A stretch of DNA of 64,000 nt, from the NCBI RefSeq assembly GCF_016185115.1, contig NZ_JACPOF010000017.1:464573-528572 (forward strand). Direction: 5' to 3'. The notes under the pieces are model-generated. The model was not told the origin of the DNA. It made no database searches and saw only the letters and a list, made by a program, of their open reading frames with translations. Source of the stretch: Polaromonas sp. (GTDB taxonomy: Bacteria; Pseudomonadota; Gammaproteobacteria; Burkholderiales; Burkholderiaceae_C). A program made the position numbers and the translations under genes. Positions 56,601-64,000 of the stretch are shown piece after piece. The number at the start of each line of letters is the position of its first letter. The stretch's first letter is position 1.

Positions 56601-57527
56601 CATCAGGCTCACGCGCAGGGCCTGCAGCCGATCACCTATGCTGCCAAATGCCGCATCGACAAAACGGGTCTGCCCTGGCTCGTTGCTGCCTGACTCGGCC
56701 AGATAACCCATGGCCTGCTCAAGTGCATCCTCGGGCAACTGCTTTGCCCATTGCTCAAGACCATAGACGCGGTCGCACTGCGTGACCAGGACATACACCG
56801 GAAAGCGTTTGCCGAAAAGCCGTATGAGCTGCTCGATACGCTCGCGAATCACGCGGCCTTCATCTACCAGGGCATCACGGTCGGGATGCAGCAGGCGTTC
56901 TGTGCTGATGGCCAGCACCAGGCCGTTGAGGCCTTCCTTGCCGCGATATTTTGCGAGCAGGTCGAGGCCGAGCTCCCATTCACTGCGGTCCTGTTCGAGG
57001 TCGGCGGCTTCGACATAACGCCCAGCGCAATCGATCACCACGGCACGGTCAAAAAACCACCAGTCATAGTTGGCGGTCTGCTGTATGGGGGCGCTCTGGT
57101 TGACCTTCTGGATCGATGACGCGAGACGGCTGCGCGTCAGGGCGGTGGTCTTGCCTGTGCCGGACTTGCCCACCACCATGTACCAGGGCAGCACATAAAG
57201 GGGATTGCCAAAACGCTTGAGGCTGGAGTTGCGCAGCGTGGCCACCGCACTGTTCCACTTTCGTAGCAGTACGGCGCGTGGCGATGCCTGCCTCACCACC
57301 TGCCCCTGGCCCGCCGCCGTCAGCTGCGCCATGCGGGTGCGCGAGCGGTAAACCTGAACCAGCCGTATGGTGAATTTCACAAGGGCGTACAGGCCCAGTA
57401 CACCCAGGAAAACCGCAAGCATGGCCCACAACGGCCATTGCATGTAGAGCGTCAGGCCCCAGCTGACAAGCGCCAGAATCACCAGCGCGAAGACCCATAT
57501 CAGAAATGTGCCGAGTTTGCCCATCAC
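53658..57527 (-). CDS. tssM: Type VI secretion inner-membrane protein TssM (IcmF)
   Basis: 1289 residues, usual length. Two N-terminal helices (about 8-28 and 32-52), Walker A GKSGTGKTT (120-128), Walker B region AVVIDCAGRY, a third helix near 420-445 and a long periplasmic part with a C-terminal beta-rich domain. Spans the envelope and joins TssL to the outer-membrane lipoprotein TssJ. ATG overlaps the tssL stop by 4 bp. Confidence 0.96.
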   Translation of the reverse strand: MMGKLGTFLIWVFALVILALVSWGLTLYMQWPLWAMLAVFLGVLGLYALVKFTIRLVQVYRSRTRMAQLTAAGQGQVVRQASPRAVLLRKWNSAVATLRNSSLKRFGNPLYVLPWYMVVGKSGTGKTTALTRSRLASSIQKVNQSAPIQQTANYDWWFFDRAVVIDCAGRYVEAADLEQDRSEWELGLDLLAKYRGKEGLNGLVLAISTERLLHPDRDALVDEGRVIRERIEQLIRLFGKRFPVYVLVTQCDRVYGLEQWAKQLPEDALEQAMGYLAESGSNEPGQTRFVDAAFGSIGDRLQALRVSLMARSTQIAPELLLFPNEFQQLKPGMDVFLKACLGDNAYLETPFLRGLFFSSGLQEGGAISNLLGHVLPPVPRHAGNTAGLFLHDFFGRVLPQDRHISLPASLRNPWRSATQNLGLLSWLLLSTAVAILMTVAFVSNLETLHLLEDRHGFNSKFVGRIEDDAATLEKIASSVALMEARDDNWRSQWMVESTNMDDLEDRLKNSFIDNFRKYILPIDDANYNADIERVVVSDPGNEFPRQMRNIVRYINQLHAREHGADLKQLRAMPQREYVARYTPELFARLNDLHTANIAWSPPGDNYVPQRLKSQQQLLNRLAFNDPNLTWLTGLAASNPALQSVTVNDFWRNGARVAAPKAGVELPSVAAAFTIEGKKYIDRFLVEMERSIDNGPRFLAQKRAFEVWYKEQRLQAWQKFVADFPGTERTLSGEAEWRAALGLIAGVQSPYYRVMDRLNEEFAGEATDQLPGWLQLSRQLGQVRTQAVRLGAAGEAVKVVGAINTVGGKAMKEVLSGAPAQGESTIKNNLNAVSTMQQFFTGINTIAAEVSGGPAKAWQVAADFHAFGIDPAVKSSAMLAAADNLIALRKLVGFAGPNEEAVWQLMGAPLRFVLLYTEEQTSCSLQKEWESKVDFPLQTAANMSSMVDQLYGAKGSVWAFADGPAKPFLTRDSNRFGVVQTLGYSVPFTRQFLPMLNDAAGKRVEQLVMQQRIEQEDQSQKLAGEKEQLQAQQSLAQIDRVLADVKTKVDALKAQVQQLTITTQPTSVNPGAKSKPFATVLSIQCAAGARVISNFNFPVTDSFPLGERLCGEVNLQIKIDDLVLSKKYPGSSGVIRFLQDFRDGVRQFNADEFPAARGRLDAMGVRQIGVRYTFDGQDAILRSNQQLEALDRQEKEKTAEKQRLQDGQFAQQQRGLQAKIASVTRTSTTEVSLPKQIGVCWDTRFAAHRPQDTQAMFRELAAAQLALPVSPPASPASSVTSSARGTTATR

Positions 57528-58228
57528 TTGATCTGGGCCATCAGCGAATTCACCATCTGCCAGATGATGATGTGGTACACGCCGTACAGCACGGCGAGGA
57601 TGATCAGCGGTACCAGCAGGACGTTAAAAGTCAGCGAAGAAAACTTCCAGTCCCAGCGGCTGGCAGGCTTGCTGCCCGCATCGCCCTCAGCGGCATGCAG
57701 GTGTGCATAACCGTCGGGAAACATCAGCTTTTCCATCTCGGATGTGAGACCCAGGCCCTCACGCTGTGCGCGTATGTCACGCAGCATGGGCTGCAGGGTG
57801 GCCTGCCGTACGTCCGACAGCGCCTTGGCATTGCGGTCGTAACCGTAGCGGCCCGCGAATCCCAGGCTCAGGCAGTAGAAATAGACCTCGCGCACCTGCA
57901 TCTGCCGGGCATCCAGCACTTCCAGCCGCTTGAAAAATGCATCGCCAGCATTGGTGACATTGAAGTAACGCCGCTGGAGCAGGTGACGCGCCCACTCGCC
58001 AGCCCCCGCCCAGGGCGTTGCCAGCAGGACTTCATCGGCCCATGCCAGCACCGCAAACAATGCGTCTTCGGTATCGGTATCGCTCATGCCCGCGTCACTG
58101 GCCGCGTTGCGCGACTGCGCAATCAGTTCGTCGAGTTGCTGGCGCACCGAGGCGAGGTCACCCGAAGGCTGTATCTGGAACTGCCTCAGGAACGCCAGCG
58201 GTGCGATAAAACAATCGATCAGATGCAC
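57524..58228 (-). CDS. tssL: Type VI secretion protein TssL (DotU/IcmH)
   Basis: 234 residues, cytoplasmic helical domain (RDAADSEMSDTDTEDALFAVLAWADEVLL pattern) and one C-terminal tail anchor (FSSLTFNVLLVPLIILAVLYGVYHIIIW). No peptidoglycan-binding OmpA extension, so anchoring to the wall must come from another protein. 1 bp after tssK. Confidence 0.94.
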   Translation of the reverse strand: MHLIDCFIAPLAFLRQFQIQPSGDLASVRQQLDELIAQSRNAASDAGMSDTDTEDALFAVLAWADEVLLATPWAGAGEWARHLLQRRYFNVTNAGDAFFKRLEVLDARQMQVREVYFYCLSLGFAGRYGYDRNAKALSDVRQATLQPMLRDIRAQREGLGLTSEMEKLMFPDGYAHLHAAEGDAGSKPASRWDWKFSSLTFNVLLVPLIILAVLYGVYHIIIWQMVNSLMAQIK

Positions 58229-58229
58229 G

Positions 58230-59618
58230 CTATCTCCGCAGGACGACGATTTCTGCCTTCAGGTCGTCAGGCGCATCGAGCCAGTAAAGCGCTATGGTCC
58301 CTTCGCGCTCGACGACCTCCCACTGCTGGCTGACCTGCTCGATACGGAAATAGTACGAGTAGGAACGGCGCGGCAGACCTTGCGGCGCAGCCGTCATGTG
58401 TATCAGCTCCAGCCCTGGAAGGGCATGGGCGATGAGGCCAGGCATCTCGCGCAGGGCCGCGAGCCGCACATCGCGCTGAACGGAGCTGACAACCCAGTCC
58501 ATGTCTTTTTCAGTGCGGATGACAAGATAGAAGCGGTTGCGCTGGCCGAAGAAATTGCGCGGCAGGCTGCCGACATGAAAGCCATCACGGTATTCAAGAA
58601 TGGTCAGGAACTCGGGGCCTACCGTGATCTCGTTGAGCAGGTGTCCCACCATGGTGCGCACGCGGTCAAAACACTTGCCCAGATCGGTATGCTCATAAGG
58701 CGGCAGACCGGGCGTGCCGTCCTGGGCTTCGCCAAGCATGTTGAAGCGCTCGGAGAAGGAACTCAGTTCGCCGACCAGCTGGCGCATCGCGCCGTAGGCC
58801 AGCCACGGGTGCACCTGTTTTGTTTCGGTCAGGTGAAACAGGTAGGGACTGGCGCGATTGAGTGACCGCAGCGCCAGCAAAAACACCATGTAGCTCGCAT
58901 CGAACTCGGCCTTCTGCATTTCGCGCGGGCTTTTGTACTCCTGCAGCTGGCGGGCGCGGCCGGTCAGCTCATCACGCAAATCCTTGATAAGGCGCATCAG
59001 GACATTCGACCCGGAAATGGCATAGGCCGGCGGGATGAAGCTGTCCGACAGCTTGATGACATCGCCGTCACGCACCAGCCGGGCGATGGGGATCAGGGTG
59101 TAGTCCTGCAGCTTGTCGATTTCAGATTCGAAAAAAATCTTGACGACGTGAAGCAGGGTGCGAACCTGCGCATTCGGTCCGTCTGAATAAAGGTCTGCGG
59201 TGTCAGGCGGCGCGGCCAGTGTGGCAAAGCGCGTGGCTGCGGCACCGGCTTCTGCGAGCCCGGGTACGACGGTCACGTTCTTCTCGCTCGCGCTCAGGGT
59301 CTTGAGCCCGAGGTAAACCGTAAAGGGCTTGTCGCCCTCAACCCAGTCGGTTGCAAAGGCGCGCGGCCTGATGACCGCATTGCCCGGGTATTCAACATAG
59401 GTGCGGTCCGGAAAAATCAGCTTGGCGGACTGCACCTCCACCGTCCGGTTGGCGGTGGCAGCCTCGGCAAGTTCAAGTTCGCCCACACCCCAGAAATGCG
59501 GCAGCCCCGACTCCTGCAACGGCTTGGACTGGAACTGGCTATGCAGGTCAGCCATCTGGAAATGCTGCGACTGCAGGAACATCCCCTGATGCCAGTAAAT
59601 ACCCTGTTTTTCTTCCAT
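58230..59618 (-). CDS. tssK: Type VI secretion baseplate protein TssK
   Basis: 462 residues, normal size. N-terminal signature IYWHQGMFLQSQHFQ near residue 6 and a shoulder domain, then middle helices and a C-terminal domain (GSLPRNFFGQRNRFYLVI near 375). TssK trimers link the baseplate to TssL/TssM. Between tssJ (16 bp) and tssL. Confidence 0.95.
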   Translation of the reverse strand: MEEKQGIYWHQGMFLQSQHFQMADLHSQFQSKPLQESGLPHFWGVGELELAEAATANRTVEVQSAKLIFPDRTYVEYPGNAVIRPRAFATDWVEGDKPFTVYLGLKTLSASEKNVTVVPGLAEAGAAATRFATLAAPPDTADLYSDGPNAQVRTLLHVVKIFFESEIDKLQDYTLIPIARLVRDGDVIKLSDSFIPPAYAISGSNVLMRLIKDLRDELTGRARQLQEYKSPREMQKAEFDASYMVFLLALRSLNRASPYLFHLTETKQVHPWLAYGAMRQLVGELSSFSERFNMLGEAQDGTPGLPPYEHTDLGKCFDRVRTMVGHLLNEITVGPEFLTILEYRDGFHVGSLPRNFFGQRNRFYLVIRTEKDMDWVVSSVQRDVRLAALREMPGLIAHALPGLELIHMTAAPQGLPRRSYSYYFRIEQVSQQWEVVEREGTIALYWLDAPDDLKAEIVVLRR

Positions 59619-59634
59619 ATCGCCGTGTTGCCTT

Positions 59635-60387
59635 CTATTTGTCCAGCTTGCGGAGTGCGCTGCCCATATTGACCGCGTTTTTGGCGTCTTCGGCAGTCAG
59701 CTTGATTTCTTTTCCGCCACCATCCAAGGGTACCGCCTCAAGCCTGGGTTTTGCTGCGGGATCATGATTTAGCCGTTGTGCATTCACCACGCCATCCGCC
59801 CCCAGGTTCAGGCGCAGCGCCAGTGTTGCAGGCGCGGCCTTGTAGGTCGTGGTGACCAGCCCGTCACTTTGCACCGTCAGCGGAATCTGGAAGAGCCTCG
59901 TGCTTTTGGCCGCATCCATCTGGTAATAACCGGCGGCGATACCCACGAATTTTGCCTTTTGCGCCCTGTCCACCGCAAAAATGGTGCGCTGGCCCGGTGT
60001 CACCACATACCGCACAAATTGCACAAAGGGATCACCACCCTTGCCGGTTTCGAGCGCCTTTCCAAGCATTGCCGTATCGGCTGCCAGCTTGTAAAAAGCG
60101 GCCGGATCTTCCATCTGGTAGATGCCCAGCAACAGGGTGTGGGCCTCACCGTCATATTGGTTCAACCTGGGGTCAGCCTCGATTTCAATCAGCACCCCAT
60201 TTTCAGCAAAATCCCAGGCAATTTCCGCAACCGCCTCCTTGCGCGAATTGCCACCCATCAGTGAGTTGGCGGCGGCGCAACCGGCCACGGAAAGGATCAC
60301 CCCGCACATGATCAGACCACCCGCAAGCCGACGCACGGCGCGGAGCAAAGTTCGCTGGCAAGTAGCGGTAATTTTTGTCATTTTCAT
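59635..60387 (-). CDS. tssJ: Type VI secretion outer-membrane lipoprotein TssJ
   Basis: 250 residues. Lipobox SVAGC with Cys37 after a hydrophobic stretch. The TssJ fold is seen in IEIEADPRLNQYDGEAHTLLLGIYQMEDPAAFYKLA (split), and VTPGQRTIFAVDRAQKAKFVGIAAGYY. Longer than typical TssJ by about 80 residues at the C-terminus, where Lys/Asp-rich sequence ends in ALRKLDK. First gene of tssJKLM. Confidence 0.9.
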   Translation of the reverse strand: MKMTKITATCQRTLLRAVRRLAGGLIMCGVILSVAGCAAANSLMGGNSRKEAVAEIAWDFAENGVLIEIEADPRLNQYDGEAHTLLLGIYQMEDPAAFYKLAADTAMLGKALETGKGGDPFVQFVRYVVTPGQRTIFAVDRAQKAKFVGIAAGYYQMDAAKSTRLFQIPLTVQSDGLVTTTYKAAPATLALRLNLGADGVVNAQRLNHDPAAKPRLEAVPLDGGGKEIKLTAEDAKNAVNMGSALRKLDK

Positions 60388-60480
60388 GGCCGACGCTCAT
60401 AATAAGCCATGCGTATTCGCGCAATCACCCGGCTCACAGGGGATTTACCTCTGACACCATCATTCCAGGCCCCCCACGGC

Positions 60481-61257
60481 ATGACGCGTCTCGCCACGGG
60501 TTTGACGTGCCTGGCGCTGGTATGTCCGGCCGCAGCCCAGACGGTTGCCGAGACGCTGCCAGATGCAGTCGTTACGCCGGTCATAGCGCCTGTCCTGTAT
60601 TCCTACGCCACCCTCGCCAGGCAGGAAAGCGCCAGACCCATCTGCTGGCAGGTATTGGTTCCGCAAAGAGATGTTTTGATCCGCGAGCACAACGCAAAAC
60701 CCTGGCTTTTGCGAAACCTCACGCCCATTGTTGGCGCTGCCATGGGAGGGGTCGTCGGCGGGCTGCTGCTCAGGCACCATGCCAGCGCCATCGCGGCCAA
60801 ACGCTGGATGCTGCCGGCCGTGGGCGCCGGTGCCGCCGGAGGCTATCTGGCAGGCCCTGGAGGCGTTACCGGCTTTGTGCTGGGTGGAGGCATTGCCGAC
60901 TACGCGCTGCGCGGCGCGCTGGGCCGAAAACTCGGGAAAGGCAAGGTGCCGGTGACCGTGGGTGTCGCACTGGGTGGCGCCGTAGCCGGCATGAAACTCT
61001 GGGAGATGGTGTTCCCGCCGGATGTACCGCCAGCGCCCGCTGCAGATCCGGAAGGCGATGTGGATGCGGAAGTGTTTGTCCGCGACGAAGTATGCGGCAC
61101 GAGCACGCAAACCGCATACACCCAGTCCCTGTACCGGGTCGGCTACCGTTTCAACGGAGAAGAGCTGGTGGCAGAGCTCCCCTATGATCCCGGCGAGGCG
61201 CTGCTGCTCACATCGACCGGCAACATCACCGGCCCGGCCAGGGTACGTCTGGACTAG
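60481..61257 (+). CDS. Exported glycine-zipper protein of unknown function, T6SS-linked
   Basis: 258 residues from ATG 60481, which gives a clean signal peptide (MTRLATGLTCLALVCPAAAQ); an in-frame ATG at 60409 is the alternative. A middle region of alternating Gly/Ala hydrophobic segments (GAAMGGVVGGLLL, GAGAAGGYLAGPGG, GGGIADYALRGALG) looks like glycine zippers. The C-terminal DEVCGT...YRVGYRFNGEELVAELPYDPGE recalls the tail of 2TM glycine-zipper envelope proteins. Divergent from tssJ; possibly a periplasmic or outer-membrane accessory to the secretion system. Confidence 0.75.
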   Translation: MTRLATGLTCLALVCPAAAQTVAETLPDAVVTPVIAPVLYSYATLARQESARPICWQVLVPQRDVLIREHNAKPWLLRNLTPIVGAAMGGVVGGLLLRHHASAIAAKRWMLPAVGAGAAGGYLAGPGGVTGFVLGGGIADYALRGALGRKLGKGKVPVTVGVALGGAVAGMKLWEMVFPPDVPPAPAADPEGDVDAEVFVRDEVCGTSTQTAYTQSLYRVGYRFNGEELVAELPYDPGEALLLTSTGNITGPARVRLD

Positions 61258-61265
61258 GCCGGCAC

Positions 61266-62054
61266 TCACTTCAGGCTCAGGATGGTCGCGCTCACTTCGC
61301 TGTCATCAGTTTCATTCGCATACGGCATGAAAAGAATGGCATCGGGACAGCCCTTCACGCGCACAAAGTAGGAGCTGTTGGCGTCAACCTGATTGCGCAC
61401 TGCCCATGCCGTGAACTCGCGGCTGCCGGCCTGGATTTTCAGGCCTTGCTGTGCGTACTCCAGCGTCGTCTTTTCGGGCAGCCTGCCTTTGGAGCCCACC
61501 GCCTGGAAATTGATTTCAGCACCCTCCCCCGTCACGCCGAAAACGACGCCACGCCATGCACCTTCGGAAGGCCCGATCTCAAACCATTGCCCGAGGCGTT
61601 CATCGCCCTGAATGTCCAGCCGGTATTCAGGCGCTGCAGCTTTGCCTGGCATGTTGGCCCTGGCCACAATTTTGGCGGCCCACGATGCGGCAGACTCTTC
61701 GGCGAGGGTCGCTGACTGCAGGATCTGCGGCAATTTGTCTGGAGCAGGCGCTGCGGAATTCCACAAAAACACAATCTGGAAGCCCGGCCCCTTGATCTGG
61801 CGTAACGAGGCAGCCATCAGGGACAACGCATAACGCACACCAGGTTTGGCCATTTCGGCGTCGTCGGCCAGAACCAGCCACAGGTCTGCCTTCGCATCAA
61901 GCAGGGCCGTCACCGCTGAGCGCCAGCTCATTTTTTCCGGCGCATCGGCCCAGAAATGGCCGGTGCAGTTGAGACCATACTGTTTGAGCACAGCGGTCAC
62001 CGCACTGACGCGCGGCTGGTTCTCGGTCAGCGCGCTGATCCAGACGTTTTTCAT
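61266..62054 (-). CDS. Unknown protein in T6SS accessory cluster
   Basis: 262 residues, no signal peptide or membrane segment, begins MKNVWISALTENQPRVSAV. The first 130 residues have an alternating alpha/beta pattern resembling a receiver-like or Rossmann half-fold (NVWISALTE, WLVLADDAEMA, FQIVFLWNS). The C-terminal half is beta-rich. It is encoded with PAAR-like and DUF3540 genes, so effector handling or adaptor function is plausible but unproven. No family recognised. Confidence 0.75.
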   Translation of the reverse strand: MKNVWISALTENQPRVSAVTAVLKQYGLNCTGHFWADAPEKMSWRSAVTALLDAKADLWLVLADDAEMAKPGVRYALSLMAASLRQIKGPGFQIVFLWNSAAPAPDKLPQILQSATLAEESAASWAAKIVARANMPGKAAAPEYRLDIQGDERLGQWFEIGPSEGAWRGVVFGVTGEGAEINFQAVGSKGRLPEKTTLEYAQQGLKIQAGSREFTAWAVRNQVDANSSYFVRVKGCPDAILFMPYANETDDSEVSATILSLK

Positions 62055-62090
62055 GTGTGTTCCTGTCGGTGCGTTTGGGGGTTTCCCACT

Positions 62091-62486
62091 TCAGCTCATG
62101 ATCATGACGACGGCCTGGCTGGGTGCCAACACAGAACCGACAGCATTGCCCTCGTTCTGTTTGGTCGGGTCACCCAGGCGCACCGCGGGATTGCCCTCGA
62201 GCTTGACCGTCATGCTGCCCATGATGAATTCGGCAGCGCCCATCATCTTGCCCGACACCACGCCGCCCGCGACCCCCCCCTGGTCACCATTGCTCATGCT
62301 GATCTTGGAGGATTTGGTGAGTGCGGGCATGCCAGCTATCAAAACCTTCATCGTCGCTGGGTTGCCCATCATGGGCATGGCGATGTTGGGATAGGGAATA
62401 GGGATGGGTGGGGCGGGTGGTGCAGGTGTCTTGCAGACATCGGGCATGGCCATGCATTGGCCGTTTTGTTTGGTGACTGCGAACAT
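62091..62486 (-). CDS. PAAR-like (DUF4150) spike-tip protein
   Basis: 131 residues. Starts MFAVTKQNGQCMAMPDVCKTP and carries PPIPIPYPNIAMP and a Gly/Lys-rich PAAR-like body (VSGKMMGAAEFIMGS, NPAVRLGDPTKQNEGN). Such proteins sit on the VgrG spike and carry or connect toxins. Here it is short, with no fused toxin domain, so it would act as an adaptor. Confidence 0.88.
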   Translation of the reverse strand: MFAVTKQNGQCMAMPDVCKTPAPPAPPIPIPYPNIAMPMMGNPATMKVLIAGMPALTKSSKISMSNGDQGGVAGGVVSGKMMGAAEFIMGSMTVKLEGNPAVRLGDPTKQNEGNAVGSVLAPSQAVVMIMS

Positions 62487-62505
62487 ATGACTTCCTTTGT
62501 ACCGA

Positions 62506-63177
62506 TCAGCCGAGATCGATTTTTTCAGCGTCGATCTTGACCTGGCCCTCTGAAATCATGCTGGTATGTTTTGACTTCAGGTGAAAGCGCTCGGCGACCT
62601 GCAAACGCATGCGGCCTGCGCGGGTTTCATCGAGGTTCTCGGTCCAGCGGAAGCTGTTGGTGGCTTTCTGAAGCAGGCGCCCGACCGTGGAGTTGATGCT
62701 TTGCGCGACCGTGGTCACGTTGCCCAACACACCGCGCAAATCCCTGATGGAAGTACGCAGGCTCACAAACTGCATGTCAGCCTCGACAGCCTTCATTTCC
62801 ACCTGCGGCGCACTGACGCTCACCGACTGCCCGCCCTCCATGGTGATCTCGCTGGCAGTGAAAGCCAGCTTGCCGCCGCCCGCGGTGATGGCAGCCCCGC
62901 CCGGCAGGGCCAGCACCCCGTGGGAAGGATGCGCGCGGGACAACACCGCGAGGATGTAGGGCACGCTGGTCACACCCACCGTCACACCTCTGCATACCAG
63001 CACCGTATCGCCACACTCCGGCGCAATCAGGCAGCTGTCGGCACGCAGGGCACGATCTGCACCATCTGCATCACCAAGGAAAAACCATTTGTCTGCCTGC
63101 CCGGTAACCGTGGCCGACACCAGACTTATGCCTTTGTCGAGGGCTGTGGCGCTTTGTGGCAAAGAAGTATTCAACAT
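62506..63177 (-). CDS. DUF3540-domain T6SS accessory protein
   Basis: 223 residues. N-terminal beta-rich part (ISLVSATVTGQADKWFFLGDADG) then repeating VSVSAPQVEMKAVEADMQFVSLRTSIRDL, as in DUF3540 proteins that neighbour VgrG, DUF2169 and pentapeptide genes. Probably part of the spike/adaptor complex. 19 bp before the PAAR-like gene. Confidence 0.83.
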   Translation of the reverse strand: MLNTSLPQSATALDKGISLVSATVTGQADKWFFLGDADGADRALRADSCLIAPECGDTVLVCRGVTVGVTSVPYILAVLSRAHPSHGVLALPGGAAITAGGGKLAFTASEITMEGGQSVSVSAPQVEMKAVEADMQFVSLRTSIRDLRGVLGNVTTVAQSINSTVGRLLQKATNSFRWTENLDETRAGRMRLQVAERFHLKSKHTSMISEGQVKIDAEKIDLG

Positions 63178-63208
63178 CGTTTTCTCTCCTTCAAAATCGG
63201 GTTTCTAT

Positions 63209-63861
63209 TCAGGCTGCCTGCCAGCGCTCTGCGCGCGCCAGCGCTTCGTCGGTTTCACGTACACCGCTGCGTTGTGCGCCGTCCCAGCGGGTGCCACTGT
63301 CGCGAACAGAATGCAGGTTGGCACCGCTCAGGTCTGCGCGGCTGAAGTCGGCATTCGACAAATCGGCATTCGACAAATCGCAATACACCAGGCTGGCATG
63401 CGCAAAGCCGGCGTCGCCAGCCTTGATGCGCTGCATCATGCACATGTGCCAGCGTGAGCCTTCACAGCGTGCCCCGGTCAAGTCGGCATCACTGGCATCA
63501 GCCATTTCAAATACGGCGCCCGTCAAATTGGCCTGAACGAGTTTGGCACCCAGCAAGGCGGTGTAGTTGCCACGCACACCAGCCAATTGGGCTTGCTGTA
63601 AGTTCGCACCGATAAAACTGGTGCGGTCCAGCACCGTACCGGAGAAGTCGGCAGCCTGCAGGTCAGCGTTGTTGAAGATGGTCATGGTCAGGTCACACCC
63701 TGAAAACCGCTGGCCGGACAGCTTGCAGCCTTTCAGGTAAGCCTGTACCAGTTGCGTGCGCGCGAAGTGCACCGTCGTGAGGTCGGTATCCATGACCGTC
63801 CAGCGCGTGAGGTCGGCACCTGCAAAGTCCACCTTGCTGAGGATACATGCGTGAAACGAAG
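63209..63861 (-). pseudogene. Pentapeptide-repeat protein gene, 5' end removed by IS insertion
   Basis: About 217 codons remain. Regular A(D/N)LxX repeats run through the whole product (DFAGADLTRW, NADLQAADFSGTVLD, DLSNADLSNADFSRADLSGANL), forming a right-handed beta-helix. The frame enters directly from IS sequence at 63862, so the native N-terminus is missing; the apparent TTG start at 63880 lies in the IS end. In related clusters this domain follows DUF2169 and belongs to the T6SS spike-loading group. Likely non-functional or shortened. Confidence 0.8.
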
Positions 63862-64000
63862 TGGACTTGACCCGTTTCAATAGACACCTGATAAGGTCGA
63901 AATTGAAAAGGAGAAAAAGTCATGAAGAGAGTCAGCTACACAGCCGAATTCAAGGCTGAGGCAGTCAAACAAGTCATTGAACGGGGTCACGGCGTGGTGG
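63862..64000. mobile_element. IS3-type insertion sequence, left end (runs off window)
   Basis: The boundary is set where pentapeptide coding stops and TGGACTTGACCCG begins, consistent with a TG-starting IS3 end. The transposase gene starts 59 bp inside. The other end and any target duplication lie outside the window. Confidence 0.75.
63921..64000 (+). CDS. IS3-family transposase OrfA (HTH), 3'-truncated by window edge
   Basis: 26 codons visible from ATG 63921, preceded by AAGGAG 8 bases upstream. The product begins MKRVSYTAEFKAEAVKQVI, the usual HTH_Tnp_1 start of IS3 OrfA. OrfB would follow beyond the window. Confidence 0.82.

Noticed and set aside
1..64000. CRISPR arrays, phage genes or integrase/attachment sites
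   Set aside because: No regularly spaced direct repeats, no cas genes, and no integrase or tRNA-end duplications were seen.

Overview
The window is high-GC (about 60-63 percent by eye) chromosomal DNA of a betaproteobacterium, most likely Burkholderiales, family Comamonadaceae (Polaromonas/Rhodoferax/Variovorax-like). This rests on the gene families, the rpfE-recJ pairing, the LivKHMGF and Tct transporters, and dispersed palindromic repeats of a type I associate with that family. No phylogenetic computation was possible.

Layout. 1-4.9 kb: 3' part of ileS, lspA, and a Na/Pi cotransporter-PhoU protein. 5.1-7.0 kb: a Nudix/quinone-oxidoreductase pair. 7.1-16.5 kb: a tightly packed nine-gene operon on the minus strand (iclR-hyuA-hyuB-livK-livF-livM-livG-livH-cupin). 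It looks like a self-contained uptake and ATP-dependent hydrolysis or carboxylation module, with a striking nested dyad upstream of iclR as probable operator. 16.8-29.2 kb: RIO kinase, SDR, SH3/M48 protease pair, EamA exporter, gamma-glutamyltransferase-like protein, tctBA, an orphan GspE/PilB ATPase, a spermidine-synthase-like protein, a deoxyinosine glycosylase and TatD. 29.4-33.7 kb: membrane-anchored S1C protease, then MoxR-DUF58-VWA. 33.7-36.6 kb: a four-gene operon of a tiny J-domain protein and three proteins of unknown function. 36.8-42.4 kb: a secreted protein, lolD, lolC, rpfE-like gene, recJ. 42.6-48.8 kb: GST, PHP phosphoesterase, EamA exporter, YciO/TsaC, M50 protease, trpS with an extra C-terminal domain, and a LuxR regulator with a Glu in place of the phospho-Asp.

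49.2-64.0 kb is part of a type VI secretion (T6SS) locus. A MASE1 hybrid histidine kinase, an OmpR-type regulator and tssA overlap by 4 bp each, so the two-component system appears translationally coupled to a T6SS structural gene. Convergent to it run tssJ-tssK-tssL-tssM. Beyond lie a glycine-zipper envelope protein, an unknown T6SS-linked protein, a PAAR-like (DUF4150) protein, a DUF3540 protein and a pentapeptide-repeat gene whose 5' end is cut off by an IS3-type element running off the window. tssBCDEFGHI are not in the window.

The window is also rich in small repeats: three copies of a REP-like element (one inserted in frame inside the rpfE-like gene), three copies of a 39-bp intergenic element, a 266-bp MITE-like element with 30-bp inverted ends between rpfE and recJ, and a 138-bp palindromic element abutting the M50 protease start. 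No tRNA, rRNA or CRISPR array was seen.
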